NCBI GenBank assembly: GCA_942159475.1
Contig: OW804095.1
Span: forward strand, 57,130,773 to 57,194,772
Length of the DNA: 64,000 nt
Origin: Sthenelais limicola
Lineage: Eukaryota > Annelida > Polychaeta > Phyllodocida > Sigalionidae
Direction of reading: 5' to 3'
This document shows, in pieces, positions 1 through 14,725 of the stretch. Each line of letters begins with the position of its first letter. The first letter of the stretch is position 1. The notes beneath the pieces are model-generated. The model did no database searches. It worked only from the letters and a program-made list of their open reading frames with translations, and had not been told where the DNA came from. The position numbers and the translations under genes are program-made.

Positions 1-516
1 ATTAATTCGCAGAATTAGCTTAATTTACCCGCCCTCTCTCTACCTGAGAAGCGCTCAGAGAAGCGTTCATTTACTTTAGTGTTATGGTCGTGCCCGAGCG
101 GCTGGATGAGATTTGGTGCGACAAGTAACTTTCTGTTGGAACGAAATAACGAAGTGTCTCGCCCCTTTCATCACCGGAATGCTCTTTCTCTCCGGGCTGA
201 ACGTTCTTAAACAATTGAATATGACTAAATACCAACATTGGTTAGAAGCAAAGACACGTATAGGGTCGTGAGGCAATAGGCTACAACACAATGTATGTAC
301 AAGGTCTGGATTTCACCATTACTTAAACCTATCATAATACTCCTCAATCCCTGATGTGCCTCAGACGATGCTTATACTTGTTGCCAATGTGCAAAAAAAT
401 GGTTTGGTTTTCGTTTCTTCACCTTACCCACAGCCTTCTCTACGAAGTCTATGACTTCCACTTATTTGTTGTCCCAAGTGACAACCTTTTAAAACATTTT
501 TCTTTCTTTTTTTCTA
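1..516. other. Non-coding upstream region or 5' intron of the BTB gene
   Basis: No supported coding region is seen. The last 30 bases form a T-rich pyrimidine tract ending in CTAG just before base 517. This reads as a 3' splice site, so at least one untranslated exon of the downstream gene should lie further left, possibly outside the window. Confidence 0.5.
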
Positions 517-2763
517 GGTAACCGGAACAAGATGGCGGTGTATTCTCGCACAGAGACACTGAGCTTCCGGTGCAGTGCCACCAATGATTCTTTATCTGAA
601 GCTCTAGATGAACAGCGCACCCGAGGGGAATTTTGCGATGTTCGCTTCGTCGTCCAAGGCGAAACTTTGGTCGCACACAGGGCGGTTCTCAGTGCCAGAA
701 GCCAGTACTTCCATACCATGTTTACAAGCAACTTTCAAGAGATGGACCAAGGCGATATTGACATGACTCATGTATTTTCTACGCCGCAACAATTTCAAGA
801 AATTTTAAACTACATGTACCGTGGTAGTATTACAATCTCAGGGGAATCCTTTGAGGAGATTCTTAATGGAGCCTCCCATTTTCTCATGGAAAGATTGCGC
901 ATAACATGCGCACAATATATGATAACCAACCTTGGACCAAGCAATTGTCTTCGCATGTGGGCCATTGCGGATCGCTACAACCTTGACAATGTGGTCGCAA
1001 TCTGCAAAGCCATGGCCAAGAGCAGATTTCACGATTGCATGAGATACAAACAGGAAACGCTAGAAATGCCACCAGAATTTTTGAAAATGACAATAAAGGA
1101 AGGTATACTCGACCTTTTACCCGTGGAGGAGAAACTGAGATTTTTACGGCGATGGCTGGACAACGATATAAAAGCCCGTGAGTGTGTGTTTAAAGAGATA
1201 CTCCAGGAGGTCCTGGGTCGAGACTGTGATACTAATCAGAGACTGTCGCTGCTCTTTAACAATCTAAGTCAAAAAAGTTATCTCAACGTAATGAAAATGG
1301 TGGACTACACTTTGAGTGGTTTGCAAGTTCGGACACCATTAATCTTTCCTATAGTGGGTTTGGTAGGTGTCCTGAAGGAAAAGCTCTCACAAACTGGTCT
1401 CTACCTTAACCGCTTGATAGCTTATATTCCCGGCCTAAGGCGGTGGGTGATTTTAGGAAGTTTTGAGCACGATCATACCATCGTTTGTAAGCAGCTCGTT
1501 GGCTTTGTCCGGCACTGTGCGGTTTTTAAAGGAGGGGACAGTGAAAGGGTTGTATTGGTCGATCTGCTGAGGGGCACTTGTGAAGAATTACCGGACGTCC
1601 CTTGGGGAAGTATCGATCGCATAGGTCCACTGCCTCAGTTCTTCTGTTTCGACGAAACTGTGTTTTGTGTTGTTGATTGGGGGAACACATGCAGCCTGAA
1701 GAAAACCGCATCAACCAACACCATAGGCAGCAGTAGAAGCACTTGCAGCAGCACCAAAACAAACCATCCAAATAACACAGAGGCAGCAAAGGAATCATCA
1801 TCACAATCACAAGGTAGCACAAAGGACCCTAAGTTCCTTGTTAATCGGCGACTATTTAAGCTAGATATAACATCGCGTTCTTGGTCTGAAGTCTGTGATC
1901 TGCCTTTGAGTAACGGCAGCGCCTCTCACTTAATGAGATATCAGCAGAGACAGCAAGCTGGTAAGGTATTCATCTGGGCTGGTCAGAGAAAAGCAGCTAG
2001 TCAGGGGTCCACAGTTTCTCCAGGATGGATGTGTCTAGTTCGAGAGGGCTACAGATACAATGTGATCCCTCTAGCTCCTCCTGAAACGGACCCTCTCAAT
2101 GGCCGAGCTGTCACACTGAGCGGAACAGGACACAGAATTGTCGTTAGTTCTATGTCATCCGTCTCGTCACAACGCGTTTATGACATTAGAGAAGACCACT
2201 GGACAACCCAACCAAAGGAGAGATACGTGAAGCCTCCATGCTTAGAAACATTGTCTTTAGAAAATTACACAGTGACAACGGTTGAGATGCCTGGCCTGTC
2301 CTCCTATCTGGCCACTGACTATCTATACAACATGGATATATCATGCCCATGCATATCCAGATTAATGGCTTATAATCTGATCGGATCCGAAAAGAAGTGG
2401 TCTGAACTTCCGCCCCCTCCAACAGAAAGGGTGACGAAATATGCTGCATGTCACTTACCGGCGGTTGTTATGATGTCTGCAAAACCGGCCAACTACCTGG
2501 ATGAAAATGTGGAGGAGGGGCAAGGCCCCCTCTTCCATTACACCCTGGACGGATGTGGCTCCTCAGATGGGCACTATAGAAGCAATCTCTCACATCACCT
2601 AGCTCCAGGAGGTGTAGACAGTGGTCAAGGAAGCAGTGGTCATTCTTCAAGTGGGGACAATAGCCCAAGGCATGAAGATCTTCAATCCAAGCTCTACCCT
2701 GGGACCTCCAGGCATGGTAGTATCAGTCCAAGTAGTACTGGATTTTCTTTCCATTTCTATTGA
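517..2763 (+). CDS. BTB-BACK-Kelch-like protein, 743 aa, single coding exon
   Basis: The open reading frame starts at ATG 532 (AACAAGATGG, good initiation context), 15 nt after a strong pyrimidine tract plus CTAG acceptor, so 517-531 is 5' UTR. Residues about 25-130 are a BTB/POZ domain (CDVRFVV, AHRAVLSARSQYF, ILNYMYRG). Residues about 135-235 fit a BACK domain (NCLRMWAIADRYNL). Residues about 250-680 look like degenerate Kelch blades, with 'tyrosine/leucine ... W' strand ends such as LFKLDITSRSWSEV and MAYNLIGSEKKWSELP. They are interrupted by a Ser/Thr/Asn-rich insert at about 385-425. The tail (690-743) is Ser/Gly-rich. Family members usually act as substrate adaptors for Cullin-3 ubiquitin ligases; that role is inferred. 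I cannot assign an orthologue. No obvious AATAAA follows closely after the stop. Confidence 0.85.
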   Translation, partial: GNRNKMAVYSRTETLSFRCSATNDSLSEALDEQRTRGEFCDVRFVVQGETLVAHRAVLSARSQYFHTMFTSNFQEMDQGDIDMTHVFSTPQQFQEILNYMYRGSITISGESFEEILNGASHFLMERLRITCAQYMITNLGPSNCLRMWAIADRYNLDNVVAICKAMAKSRFHDCMRYKQETLEMPPEFLKMTIKEGILDLLPVEEKLRFLRRWLDNDIKARECVFKEILQEVLGRDCDTNQRLSLLFNNLSQKSYLNVMKMVDYTLSGLQVRTPLIFPIVGLVGVLKEKLSQTGLYLNRLIAYIPGLRRWVILGSFEHDHTIVCKQLVGFVRHCAVFKGGDSERVVLVDLLRGTCEELPDVPWGSIDRIGPLPQFFCFDETVFCVVDWGNTCSLKKTASTNTIGSSRSTCSSTKTNHPNNTEAAKESSSQSQGSTKDPKFLVNRRLFKLDITSRSWSEVCDLPLSNGSASHLMRYQQRQQAGKVFIWAGQRKAASQGSTVSPGWMCLVREGYRYNVIPLAPPETDPLNGRAVTLSGTGHRIVVSSMSSVSSQRVYDIREDHWTTQPKERYVKPPCLETLSLENYTVTTVEMPGLSSYLATDYLYNMDISCPCISRLMAYNLIGSEKKWSELPPPPTERVTKYAACHLPAVVMMSAKPANYLDENVEEGQGPLFHYTLDGCGSSDGHYRSNLSHHLAPGGVDSGQGSSGHSSSGDNSPRHEDLQSKLYPGTSRHGSISPSSTGFSFHFY

Positions 2764-3167
2764 ATGAATATTTAGTACATGCCATTTTTTGTAAATATAT
2801 GATTAGGTCTTAACCTCAGAACTTCAGTTTGCGCAAGTAATGTCTTGATGATGCAGCTCTTGAATCGAAAATCGAGATAAAAATCTCACAAAAAGATACA
2901 ATTGTATTGATAAAGTAAAACTAGCCATGTAGCATAATAATGCTTTATGGCTTTTCACTCTAGATCTCACTTATTGCCACACGTTAGTCTTCGTAAGAAT
3001 GTTCTAGAATTCAGAAAACTAAAAGGCACCATACGTTTTTGGTCTTATATAAGAGAATTAATCTTTCAACAAGCACACATTGTTAGCGAGTCGAATGCTT
3101 GCACATTCAGATAAATAATGAATTAAAGTGGATACTCAAGCCCTACTTAAACGATAGAACTTCGGGA

Positions 3168-3203
3168 ATATAATATAATATAATATAATATAATATAATA
3201 TAT
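3168..3203. repeat. AATAT pentanucleotide microsatellite
   Basis: About seven uninterrupted copies of a 5-bp AATAT unit lie about 400 bp downstream of the BTB gene stop codon. Tract length is likely to vary between individuals. Confidence 0.9.
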
Positions 3204-6200
3204 CTTTTACCCGGCTTTGATTTATGGAATGATCTCGCAAAACTCCTGATCAAGTAAGATTGTGGTATTCTACCACGTTTATTTTTTATACATTGCGGCA
3301 TAGTAAAAAGCAAGATCGGCTGTGATTTTGACTCTAATACCAACGTCCCTTGCCCAAAACTACTACCTTTATACATATATATATTTGAGCGGCCTATCGC
3401 TTCCAATGCTCACCATTATACCTATTTGAAATCGGAGTATTACGAAGATTATTACATTTTTGCGCGTTGAAAGATGTACTAAATTTTGGTTGTGACATGT
3501 TGATAATTTTACGGTTGTATACTTCTTATTTGATACCAAGGGTCTGAAACAGTCGGGTGAATCCCTATAGTGAATATAAAGAATTTGGGAAAATGCCATC
3601 TTGTGGATTATTCCAGCTGTTCGTGGACTGATTTGGTTTGAATATGAATAGATAAGTGTGTAATATGGTTGTGTCGTTACTTTGAAATATAAGAATGATC
3701 ATTTTGGTGTCCTTTTCTGTAAGAAAAAGTATTAACTGGCTTCAAGCCATTAGCATGCGACCAATTAAACCTTTGCATCAGAGACTAGAGTGTATCAAGT
3801 CCAATTTCCAGCTATTTTTCTTCTAGGTTATGAAACCAAATAATTAAGAGACCGACAAAAATGTGAAATATAATCTCCAAAGAAACCACCCTTTCGTTCC
3901 CTTATTTGACGACCATAGACTTTATTTAACCATAATGGACATACTGCAGAGTGAGTTTGCGATAATCAATAGCTTTGGATATAAAACAAAAATATAGTAT
4001 TATATATAATAAATTCAACAATAGTCTGATGCGTTGAATTTGCGCCTTCAAATATTTTGTATATACTTGAGCTGATTTTATCTATCATGTGATATGTTGC
4101 GAATCCAAATTTGCTGTCAGATTCTCCCCAAACAGTGACATGGATTGCAAAGTGTCCTTTGGTTGTATTGTGTTGTAAACAGTGAGTACTACCATTTGGT
4201 ATCCTAAATGTACACGATGTGCAGCCTACGCAAATTATTGAATACCAGGCATTAGTGTAATGGGATCGATAATAAAAAATATCTAAATTGGTGCTCATAT
4301 TATATACCCCATACAATGAAATAACTCAATATTCAATTCAGTTTCCCGGGAGATGTTGAAGTTGTTACAAAATCTATTGAAGTGACTGTCTTGTGTCGTA
4401 AACGAAATCTTGTATGACCAGCATAGAAGTGTTGCTCGATATTATAAATAAACTCAAGTCTAATAACGAATGACATGCACGAGATGGATGGAAGTGAGGG
4501 AATGTCTTTAGTAATATGGTAAAAATCAGTTTAAAGCAGATGACTATGTATTCACTCACCATGGTCTCATGTATCACTCACATGGATGCAACATAAAACA
4601 TCTTGCCAACTTTCATCGTTTGAGTCGAGAATCTCCAAGTAGTATGTGTAAAGTAGAGAAAGAAGAATACTGATTAATGCTGAATCGGCGCGTAGATGGT
4701 AAATCGGTCTGAGATCGGTCTAGAAATAAAGACAAATCTAAGATGTGATTACATATCACACACAAAAAACAGCAGCATTCGTGCATATATCTGTGTGGGT
4801 ACATTTACATAATGCCTCCTGAGTATCGATACCCAATATTATCAATATTTCATGTCATTTCCCACATCATTATTTTATCATGACATGGGTGCATGTACAT
4901 GCATGAATCGAAATGTATTCATTATACACCAAAAATTAATCTAACTGCTAATTTATCATAAATATCCACGTTATAGGGACGCCCAGGGATAACTTATAGT
5001 TTGCTACCAGAGAACCATTTTATCTTGTAGCAATTTGTCCGTAGGACACAATGGAGTATTTCGCCATTACAAATTCAGGACAGACTATATTGTTGTATGT
5101 TGCGAGATTAATAAAATATTCGATCTTGGAAAATGTCTTCTGTCCTATTTATTGTCCGATTCCAATATCCCTGATACAGCTACAGCAAGAGATATAGGCT
5201 ACTGTATTGATGAATTTCCAGCACGCCACATACAGAGTGTTTCTTTGGCTTTTAGTTTACCTATGGTGATTCTATAGAGCCTAAATGTAGACAGGACAAA
5301 CGGGACATGATTGGGGTGTGTCAACAGCTGTGGCGTTGACATGTTTATCTGGAAACGTTTATTCAACTTATACTCTTTTTTACCGGATGTAAATATCCTA
5401 CCCAACAATGAGGTCAAATCAATAAAAAGAAATGCTGTAGACCATTCGATATGTATGAAACATCATATTGAATATACGTATCGAGAGAAAAGGTGTTAAT
5501 TGCATGATCATTAGCTTCTCTTTTTTTTGTATTAAAAAAAACGAATTTTGATTATTTTTATGCAGAATGAAAATCAATTAACCTATCTTACCAGAGTAAA
5601 GAAACGCCTTCTTAATCATGCTTACTGAAAATTGATTATGTCTTTTACGTATACATTCGCATCGTAGATATGATGCTACTTAAAATAGTTTTGTACTTAG
5701 GACCTATATCAGTCTTGCTTTACTATTATTGACGAGTATGCAGTCCCTATTATCGATCCCTTCTGTCACTAAATCACTTGACTGGTCGCAATCTAGAGTA
5801 TTGCGGCACCCACCAATCGAGTATAGAGCATTTTAATTCACCTCATTCTGGGCCCAAACCCTTAGCAATTGCAGATGGTAGATAGATGGGTTTGGAAAGA
5901 AGACATGGTGGCTCCTTTAAGTGGATCGAGAGCTTAGTACTGTACATGAATGGCTGCTGATTTGGAAAGTGTTATTTTTACATATGTTATACATGAATAT
6001 AGCATTATTGCAGCTTTCTGCGCTCGGAAAAAGCGTTTTCCTCTCAAGAGCACTATAGACCCGACCACGCAGCTTTTTGCGTAAATTTCCAATCTCGTAA
6101 ATTGAAGTTTCGTGTTCAATGTATTTTCATTCCTCCTCCCGAAGGGAATATGCTCAACTCCCAACACTTATTGAAATAATGAGTGGCCTGTTATTCCAGC

Positions 6201-7027
6201 CATCAGAATACCCCAACATAGATTCGCGGGCACTACTGAGGTTTATTAGTCTGATTTATTACCAGTGATTACCCAATAGTAATAGAGAATTGCGTGACAG
6301 AAGGTCATTCCCATATTGAGGGTATCGTTCAAAAACACGGACGAAACAGCCCCTGTTTGCCTATTATTACGGTTTCCCTCACGTGAACTAATTTCTACTT
6401 CTCGCCTCGCTGAGCAAGACTTCAAGAGGGAAGGTCTAATAGAAAGTGTTGTCTATGAGAAGACAAGATAGTGGATTGGATCTTAGCTCTTGTGTCATGT
6501 ACATGGTCTGCTGCTAAGGTAATGCCTCCAGCAGTTTATTTGTAAAATAATTGTAGGCAAAATCTGCTATGAGGTCTTTGCTCGTCGAATTTGACAGTTG
6601 CTGTGTAGCTGCCTCAGGCTCCGAGCCTGTAGCCTCTCGTCACTCGGTGGTTGTACACTTAGCAGTTCTTCTGCAAGCCTCGGGCCTCAACCTGTGTCAT
6701 TACGTTGGTATAGGCGTCCTTGTCGTACTAAACCACATAAGCTGCTACAGTTAGCTACCTATGTTAGATTGCTCTAAGATAGGATGAACACAATCATATA
6801 TATACAGAAGTATACATCAGAATACAAATGAACTGCAGGATGACTGACGTTTGCAGCAGAATATATACATGAAAGATGTAAGAGATCCTGGAAAGTACAT
6901 TTATTGCTAAATTCGGAGGACCATTGAACAGATACCACATGCGCAGGGGATTTCCACACCTCGCATTAGATATAGTGATGCGGCCACTGTCGAAAAAATC
7001 ATTGATAATCAGTTGATGATGAGCTAG

Positions 7028-7059
7028 TCGATAAGAATTTTGTAAAGTTCTTATCGACA
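7028..7059. repeat. Short perfect hairpin, 11-bp stem
   Basis: GTCGATAAGAA (7028-7038) is followed after 10 bases by its exact reverse complement (7049-7059). It could be a folded RNA, a terminator-like stem or chance; nothing nearby tells which. Confidence 0.5.
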
Positions 7060-10000
7060 ACACCTTTTTCGATTTTCATCGCTATGTCTTTTGCATAGGA
7101 AGCGATGACTGGTCACGGGTGGGCGACCGGAAATTTACGTCGGCGAGGCTGGAGATTCCTTAGCCATGAGATCGCACATGTAAAAGCCAGAAAATTCGTT
7201 CTATAATTGTCTATCTAGTTGTTGTTGATGCAAAGACGATGCAGCTACCGATCACCCACTTTATCGTCACCAATTCCATCGTCAATGCATCGACAAGCTT
7301 TTGGCAACAGTAGCGGCACCACTTAAACATCATATATAGATGTTTCACCTTACTAATAAACAATGCATATGGTCACAATGAAAAGAACTAAATATTGGGC
7401 GGTATATGTAAAAGAACTAAAGCATTTAAAGCTGCATTCTTGAGCAGCGAAGTTTGATAGAAAAAATGCAATTGTCTACATTACATTATGTGTTGACATA
7501 ATGATGTTCATGCATGGTAGAATAATATAATAAATATGAACAGAAAAATATATGGAAAAGTGGACAAGTTGATTATTGCACCTATTTTAAATATTGAAAT
7601 ATAGAAAAGTGAGTTATGTCTAACTTGACCCGGATAGAGAACTATATCCATAGAGAAGAGAGACCAGAAGCCTTGATTTTCTCTTTTTTCATATAATTTG
7701 CGATCTAGAGATCAAATGACTATAATATACATAAAATAAACCTCTCAAGATATACAAATAGTATACCTGCATTATGAAGAAACGATGGGACCAGAAGTTA
7801 GGTAATAGTATGGATAGAAAAGACAATAACTAAGCACCTGCAGAGCAATTTACCCAGTGTGGAAAATAAAGAGGAAGAAAACTAGGTGGGCCGAGAGGCT
7901 GGGGAGACGTCCTATTGAGCATTGGATAGGTTCACAGGTTGCGCGTGTGAGTTCTATACTGGGTTCCTTGGCAGAGAACCAGCAGACAGGTTCAGCCAGT
8001 GCAGACAGTGCCAAATCAGACATGCTTTTGTACCTGTAAACAGGGCACCACATATTCATAATGATCCTGCCCACAAACTAAGAGCCAACTTTTGGGTTCT
8101 TTCGCGGTAACGGACCATTTTTTACTATAGCAAACATTGCAGGCAACCACATAAAAGTGCACGGAGATGCCTCCGCTTATTAATAATGTTCATGTGGTTC
8201 CAGCGAGCCCCGGGGATTTTTTTTAAATCATCCAAACCTGAAAATCCGGGAAATAATTGTGAAAATGTCAAAACGGTTATTCTGCATCTCTAATCTCCCA
8301 GCATCTGGGCAAGTGCCATGAGCGGATACTGTTATGTTTCGGTATACATGTTCACCGGAACTTGAAGTTTGGACAGGACGGTTTCTGTCTTACCGTGATT
8401 TTTTTTGCTCATATTGCTAATACAAGGGATTGGTATTGGTTAAGAATAAAACATAGATTTAATTCCCGTGGGGGTTCTCGTGTATACCCGTGTATATCAT
8501 CTGTTAATGAACTTAAGAATATAAATGGATTCTTTATTTTGCGAGAAGAAAAAATAAAGAGTACAAAACAGGTGGTATACTTTTGTATGAGAATACTCTA
8601 CCAAATATTGCCGATGTATAAATATAGGCTATTGCTGGTGACTTCATAATCCATTCTTTATATTAAACTGGACATTGAAATGTTGGAGGTAGAAAGATTT
8701 ACAAAATATGGGGATTTTACCATTTCAAATACGAGGCATTAAGTGTGGATATATGGAGTGCAACAACACTCACACCAGGATTAATGATCTAAAATGTCGT
8801 TCCTTTGACAGTCATGTGATCAATGATCGGCGATCAGGTAAAATCATGGTCTCTACGAGTGAAGCAGCTTTCTTTTGTTGGCACAATTGTTGGGATTTAT
8901 TCATAAGTAAATTGATCTCAGCATGTAAATGTGCATGTGTGTAAGCTATATGTTCCATTTCATGAAGTATTCGTCATATGTGAATTAATCCTTACATGTT
9001 TTATCGGGTCCTCATACTTATTGCTCCTTTCGATTGTGGATGATACATGCACTTTGACACGAATGAATACAATAGGAGACTAGAGAGATGTCTACATCAA
9101 AGGAATCAAAAATAAAACTTCTCCAGGGGAAAAGGGGGATGTTTATGATGTTATAACATTTAATTAGTGTGGGGGATCGTGAATGGGCAGTTAATCTGTC
9201 CCCGTGTCTCGCGAAGGAATAATGATGTCACCTACAGCGAATGACGATCCATAATCAAGGTAATCTATTGTTGGATGAATTCCAAGCCTCCCCAGTCATA
9301 ATGGAGTAGATTGGAATGACATTTCCTGTCAATGGATTAATTGTGACCAGTCTCAAAGCTACCACTTGTTTGGTATTTTTTGGACAGATTTAGTACTTTT
9401 CCAGTCTCATTTTTTGCGGCGTTTCCTTTTCTGGAAAATTTTACCATTTTATCCCATAAAGACCAAGTAAAGACAGGATTATTTCATGTATGCCTGTTTG
9501 AGAATAAAAGAAGAAACATATCAATATTCGGACGATCGCCCTTCTCTCGCCCTGTCAGTTCGCTGGGACCTAGCGGTTGCCTGCACGAAATCACGCGAAT
9601 GAAAAGAGAATTGTGCCATTAAAGACGTGTGAACTGCATAGCGGGGTATGTATACCCGCGTGAAAGTCAAAAAGGCAATAAAAGTATACTGTTTATCTGT
9701 CATCGTTATATGGGTTCTTTTATCTAGAAAATTTCTATCAAACACTTGCAAAGATCGATTGAAAATCACGTTTTATAAAGAGACTTGAAATAAAAGTTAT
9801 AATAAATTACCAGAACATTGTGTCTTGGGTTATTTTGATTATTTAATCGTTTTGGCGGGGTTCTCAGTAGCGAATTAATAATATTACATTGCATATACAA
9901 CTTTAAATTAAGGAAATAACAACCATTGGTCAAATCACCTTTACCAACATCATGCCAGGTTTCCATTAGCAGGTTGAGCCGAAACCTTGTATTTCCTCGG

Positions 10001-13000
10001 CTATGTTCAGAAAGTGCACTTATTGCATGTTAGCAGAGAACCGTGTCACTATATATCGATTAAATCTAATGCATTTTCTGTTTCTCATGTAAATTTCATT
10101 TTGCTTATTCTTCGATCGATTTGGAGAAAATTCAGTACTCGGTACAATATAATGATGTTCCAGGTCAAATATAGTATATTAAAGAAATCAAACCTAATCA
10201 TACTTATTTGATTCATGTATCAAATGGAGAAATTCATGCAGACATCAGGGGTCAGCAAACCCGGTCTATTTCATCTTAGTTGTGTGATGTATAATGTATA
10301 ATGAGGCAAAGGCACCGAACCTGTAAAAAAAATCGTTCTATTCACCATCATCTGAAAAGTGAAAAGAGTGTTAACTAATTGTATGAATGTTGGGTCATGT
10401 ATACGGTTGCCTAAAACCTTAAAACCTGCAAAATTCGGCCCATTGACATGATTTGAGTTAAAATCAAGATTATATCCAATTGACTTTAAACGTACTTTCA
10501 AATATATGTAGATTCATCTTTTCATCCTATTGACCGAATTTGGACTGGTACCAACCTATGCTTAAACTCCCAAACAAACCCCCGGGATATCCGTTTCTCA
10601 TGATATTTGGTTAAATTGAAAACTGAGAAAACTGAGTGAGTTGAATATAGAACGATGATTGCTAGTCATTAATGGAGAGTGACGCCAGTAGTAATTACCC
10701 CGGTGTAATCTAACAATATGAAACATAATTGTCTTGCCGATGTAACCAATTGTAATTGTCTCGTTATGTAACCGACTGAATTACAGGCGTCGTGGATCGT
10801 GACCCAGTTATTGAAAATATCCTTAAACGGATTAATATTTTCCATTCCTTTTTAGCTTTAATACGCCTCTGATATTCATTTCAAGTTTATAATCTATATC
10901 ATGCGCTAAATGATAACAAGCCTTGAACCATGTATTTTTTAAACGACGCATAGAAAGGTGCATTAGAATGAGACCATTTTTAAAATATGACATATTGACA
11001 TAAAATATCATAAGGTAACAAACTTATTCTGTTTTTTTTTCAATGAAACATTAATTTTTATTGGCCTTTCTGCATGGTACTATATCTTCCCGACGCCCTG
11101 GAAAATCGTAGGTGGATTTATTCGATTTGTTTCTGATATCTTGAAGCAATTGATTAATATGACTATACATGACTCAGATTGGCATCATTCACCCCTCCAA
11201 CGCAGCTCCCTATTTTGATAGCTGTATTTCCACACGGCGAAACGACATTATCTTTTCAAAATTTAAAATAAACAAATCATGACCATAACCCAAAATCTCT
11301 GACTCAAGCAATATATATATAATATATATTCGACCACAACTGGGTTCTTTATAGGATGTAATCGAATTAGTTTAAGATAAAATTAAAGGACAATTTTAGG
11401 ACGTCTAAGCCTCAAAGAAAGAGCGAAACGTGACGTTGCATGTGCCTTCCTTATCGCTACTTCCACCGATCCTCCTCCAATACAAGAGGGAAACTCTCCA
11501 GGCTAGCGCCAATCTCCTCCAACATCTGTAATAGGTTCTGGATGGAAGCAGGAAATGTTGCCTCTTCGCGTCCCAACCCCTTGTGAGCGTTACCGCGGGC
11601 CCAATCATATCATTTTAAAAAAGGACGTTATAGTGCCAGCCGATAAGACAAGCACCATAAATCAAATGCAGTCTTGCTCCCTAATTCCGTGTCTTAGGCT
11701 GAATCAGATCGTCTCAGAAAATGAACTAGGAAGTATCTCACTGTTATGTAGTTGGGTGTTTAATAGTCACTGCATGCGAATGATTGAGTGTGATATTTTG
11801 TTATCCTGGAAATATGGCAAACGCATTTGAATTTAAATAATGCATTTTGCAGGAGAGGGCTCAAAATAAAATTCTGAAAAGTTGTTATTTATTTGTGAAA
11901 TAGATATGAATTAGCCTCGTTATGCGAATCTATGCAAATCTCCCATGATTGGTTCCTACATTTAAAAAAACCATACGTCATGACAGTCAATTCGAAAATA
12001 TGCGCTTTACTATAAACATCAGACAAGCAAGTCACTCATATTGATCAAGTTGATGCAATCGCTGACCATGGCAAATATCCCATTGTATGCGTTAAAGTTG
12101 GATTGCCCATGTTGACAGAAAGGCACAATGTGCTGCACATCCATATGTTTTACAAGTCACCGCGGTAAATATATCAAATTACGGATTATTTAGACTGCTT
12201 TGGAGTTAGGAGTGATCTATTGTATAATTATGATATAAATCTATAACAGTACTAGACTCTTCTGTAAAATAATATTGTGAGAAATTCAGAGCAACAACTG
12301 TTGTATTCTTGAAGAACGGTAATCTGGCAATGAAACGTCTAAAAAGGCTATTATTGACATCCGTATGTTTGGAGATACTTTGGTGGTCCTAAAGTTGTAA
12401 GAAAAATATTTTGGTTTGGGATTACTATTCCGTGAATAATTTATTCTAGATGTTAGAACTCGAGAATAACACGGCTCTTGCCAATATTTTATCAAGACCT
12501 CACAAATGGGTAGCCAAATTGCCGAATAATTGTGTGGAACAGACCCATGTACCCACGTACCGTGCAACTCCTTCGATGAAAAAGACTGGTATATCTGGTA
12601 TCCGTCGTATCATTGGGGCATTTATCTAGTGGAATTTTTTCCATGATAAAAGAATCCATGCACCCGAGGAGATGGGGGATTGGGAGAGGTCTGGATGCTT
12701 TGTCCGAAGTAAGCTACCAGTAAAGCAATGTATGCGCATATATATCGTTAGGCCTATAGAGAGCAAGCCTTTTTGTAAGTGTAGCCTGTAATGGAGCATT
12801 TGTCGTAAATTGATCTAGTAGCCTCCCCGAGTGCAAAGCTGGTAATCAATAGAGTATATAAACTCGGCGGTATTACATGTTTAACATCAGGTCACTTTCG
12901 TCTGATCAAAGATTTAATTCTACCTCCTACGGCACTGGATCCTTACATTAATTAATTGATATATACAAATGCATTGGTGATAAAGAACGTTTTAAAATAG

Positions 13001-14725
13001 AATAGAAAACTATATTATCGCATAAGAAGCCTGTGATACACTTTACGAACATTGATCCATATGGTCATAGGTATTAAACTTGAAGTATCTATCCTACTGT
13101 TCAGCGCCTGTAATGTTCCTCACTCAAAATCACACTCAAACTCTTGTGTAATTGACTAGCTAAACCATCTACAGACTTGTATACATGTACTTCTTTTCAT
13201 CTTCAATTATTTAATTTCATCTACCGTAACTATCTTTTCTACAACTCATGTATCTCATCTCATCTATCTGAAGTGAAAGTGTTATGAAACATCGCATGCA
13301 CTAGCTAGCGGTTGTTAAAAATATGACATCTCAAATTAATGTATCCTATTTTATTTTTATATAATTTAATGTTCATCGTTCTCCTGTGTAGGAGTATTAG
13401 GGCACAATGAAAAACGCCAACTGTGACGACCGTGCTACTGTTTGTATTTCCTGAATGAATAAAATATCATTTTTTAAAAACTTTTAAATATTGGCAGAGG
13501 TGAGGTGGGGGAAAATAAAACAGGCGTGTAATTGTGGGTGAATGTTGCAATTTATAGTCGTTCGCTCGATAGAAACCCAATAACGTATAAGACACGGATT
13601 GTGGATTCATTTGAATGAATTGTGCATATAGATCTATGCGATCCATGTGTATGTTTTAACGATACAATATATCATATCAACAGTCATTCCAAGATGCTGC
13701 AAGACAATGAAGCATAAATTGGTGTGTTTAAAAAAATAGAACTGACTTCCTATAGATCTATAATATTGCTCAGGCCTATAGCAGGACGAGATATTGGTCA
13801 ATTACACCACATGTAGTACCAGCTCCTAGAGTAAAACAGTAAACAGCTCCCAATCCATGCCTTGAATCAATATTATCAACGTCCGGGTGACTACTTACAT
13901 AAAAGTGTTTCGACTGATTTTGACAAACCAAATGCTACAATTAATCACTCCATGCAGAGCTTATTTTAAACAGATTTTATTTCGTGAACAATTTCAGAAG
14001 GTGATACGTTTCATGTTTCGAAAGATTACTGTTGTAAAGGATATGAAGAAAAGAGGTTAATTGTGGTTACATTCTATAATAATACTGAATCAATTTACTG
14101 GCGTTACACCAAGGAACCAATATATTTATTTTCTTTTGTAATTTTCTTTGTGCCGACTAAAAACAAACACATGAGATTATCCGCAATAAAGCTACGAAGT
14201 AATACAAGTGCAGAGAAGTTCAAATTCAGATACATAGTGACCATCCTCTCATTATCCTCATTATTGCGTAACACGATGTAACACACTGATCATTCAATTT
14301 CCAATAAGTTTTATGGTTTTAAGGTTATGTTTTGTTCAATAAAATAAGATATGATATTATATTAAGAACTTAAACTTTTATAATTCGTAATTATAGATAA
14401 TTGGACGTTGTATTATATGCCCGATGTCGGAGGCGAAGGGTCACATATTAAACAAAACGTCTGGGGGCATAAAAAGCGAGTGGTCTATTTATTTTTAGTC
14501 AATTCAGGAATTAAGCTACGAAATTATAAAAGCTCCAAAATCGTGCGGGCATCAATTATATAAACGGCCTACTCGTTGACTAAAGGCTATACCATAGGGT
14601 GGAGTATTATATATACAGTGTCATCACAAGGGCAACAAAATGATAATTTCATTAGCTTGATCTGAAGGCGAGGACCCTAATTTAATAAATAATTATATGG
14701 CCCTCAAGTTAAGGTAGCCGCCTAC

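Larger units (their letters stand above)
2764..14725. other. AT-rich intergenic region without a supported gene
   Basis: The first few hundred bases should include the 3' UTR of the BTB gene. Only short, unrecognisable reading frames occur beyond it. Visible structure is limited to the AATAT microsatellite at 3168 and a short perfect hairpin at 7028-7059. Gene remnants and RNA genes could not be recognised by eye. Confidence 0.5.
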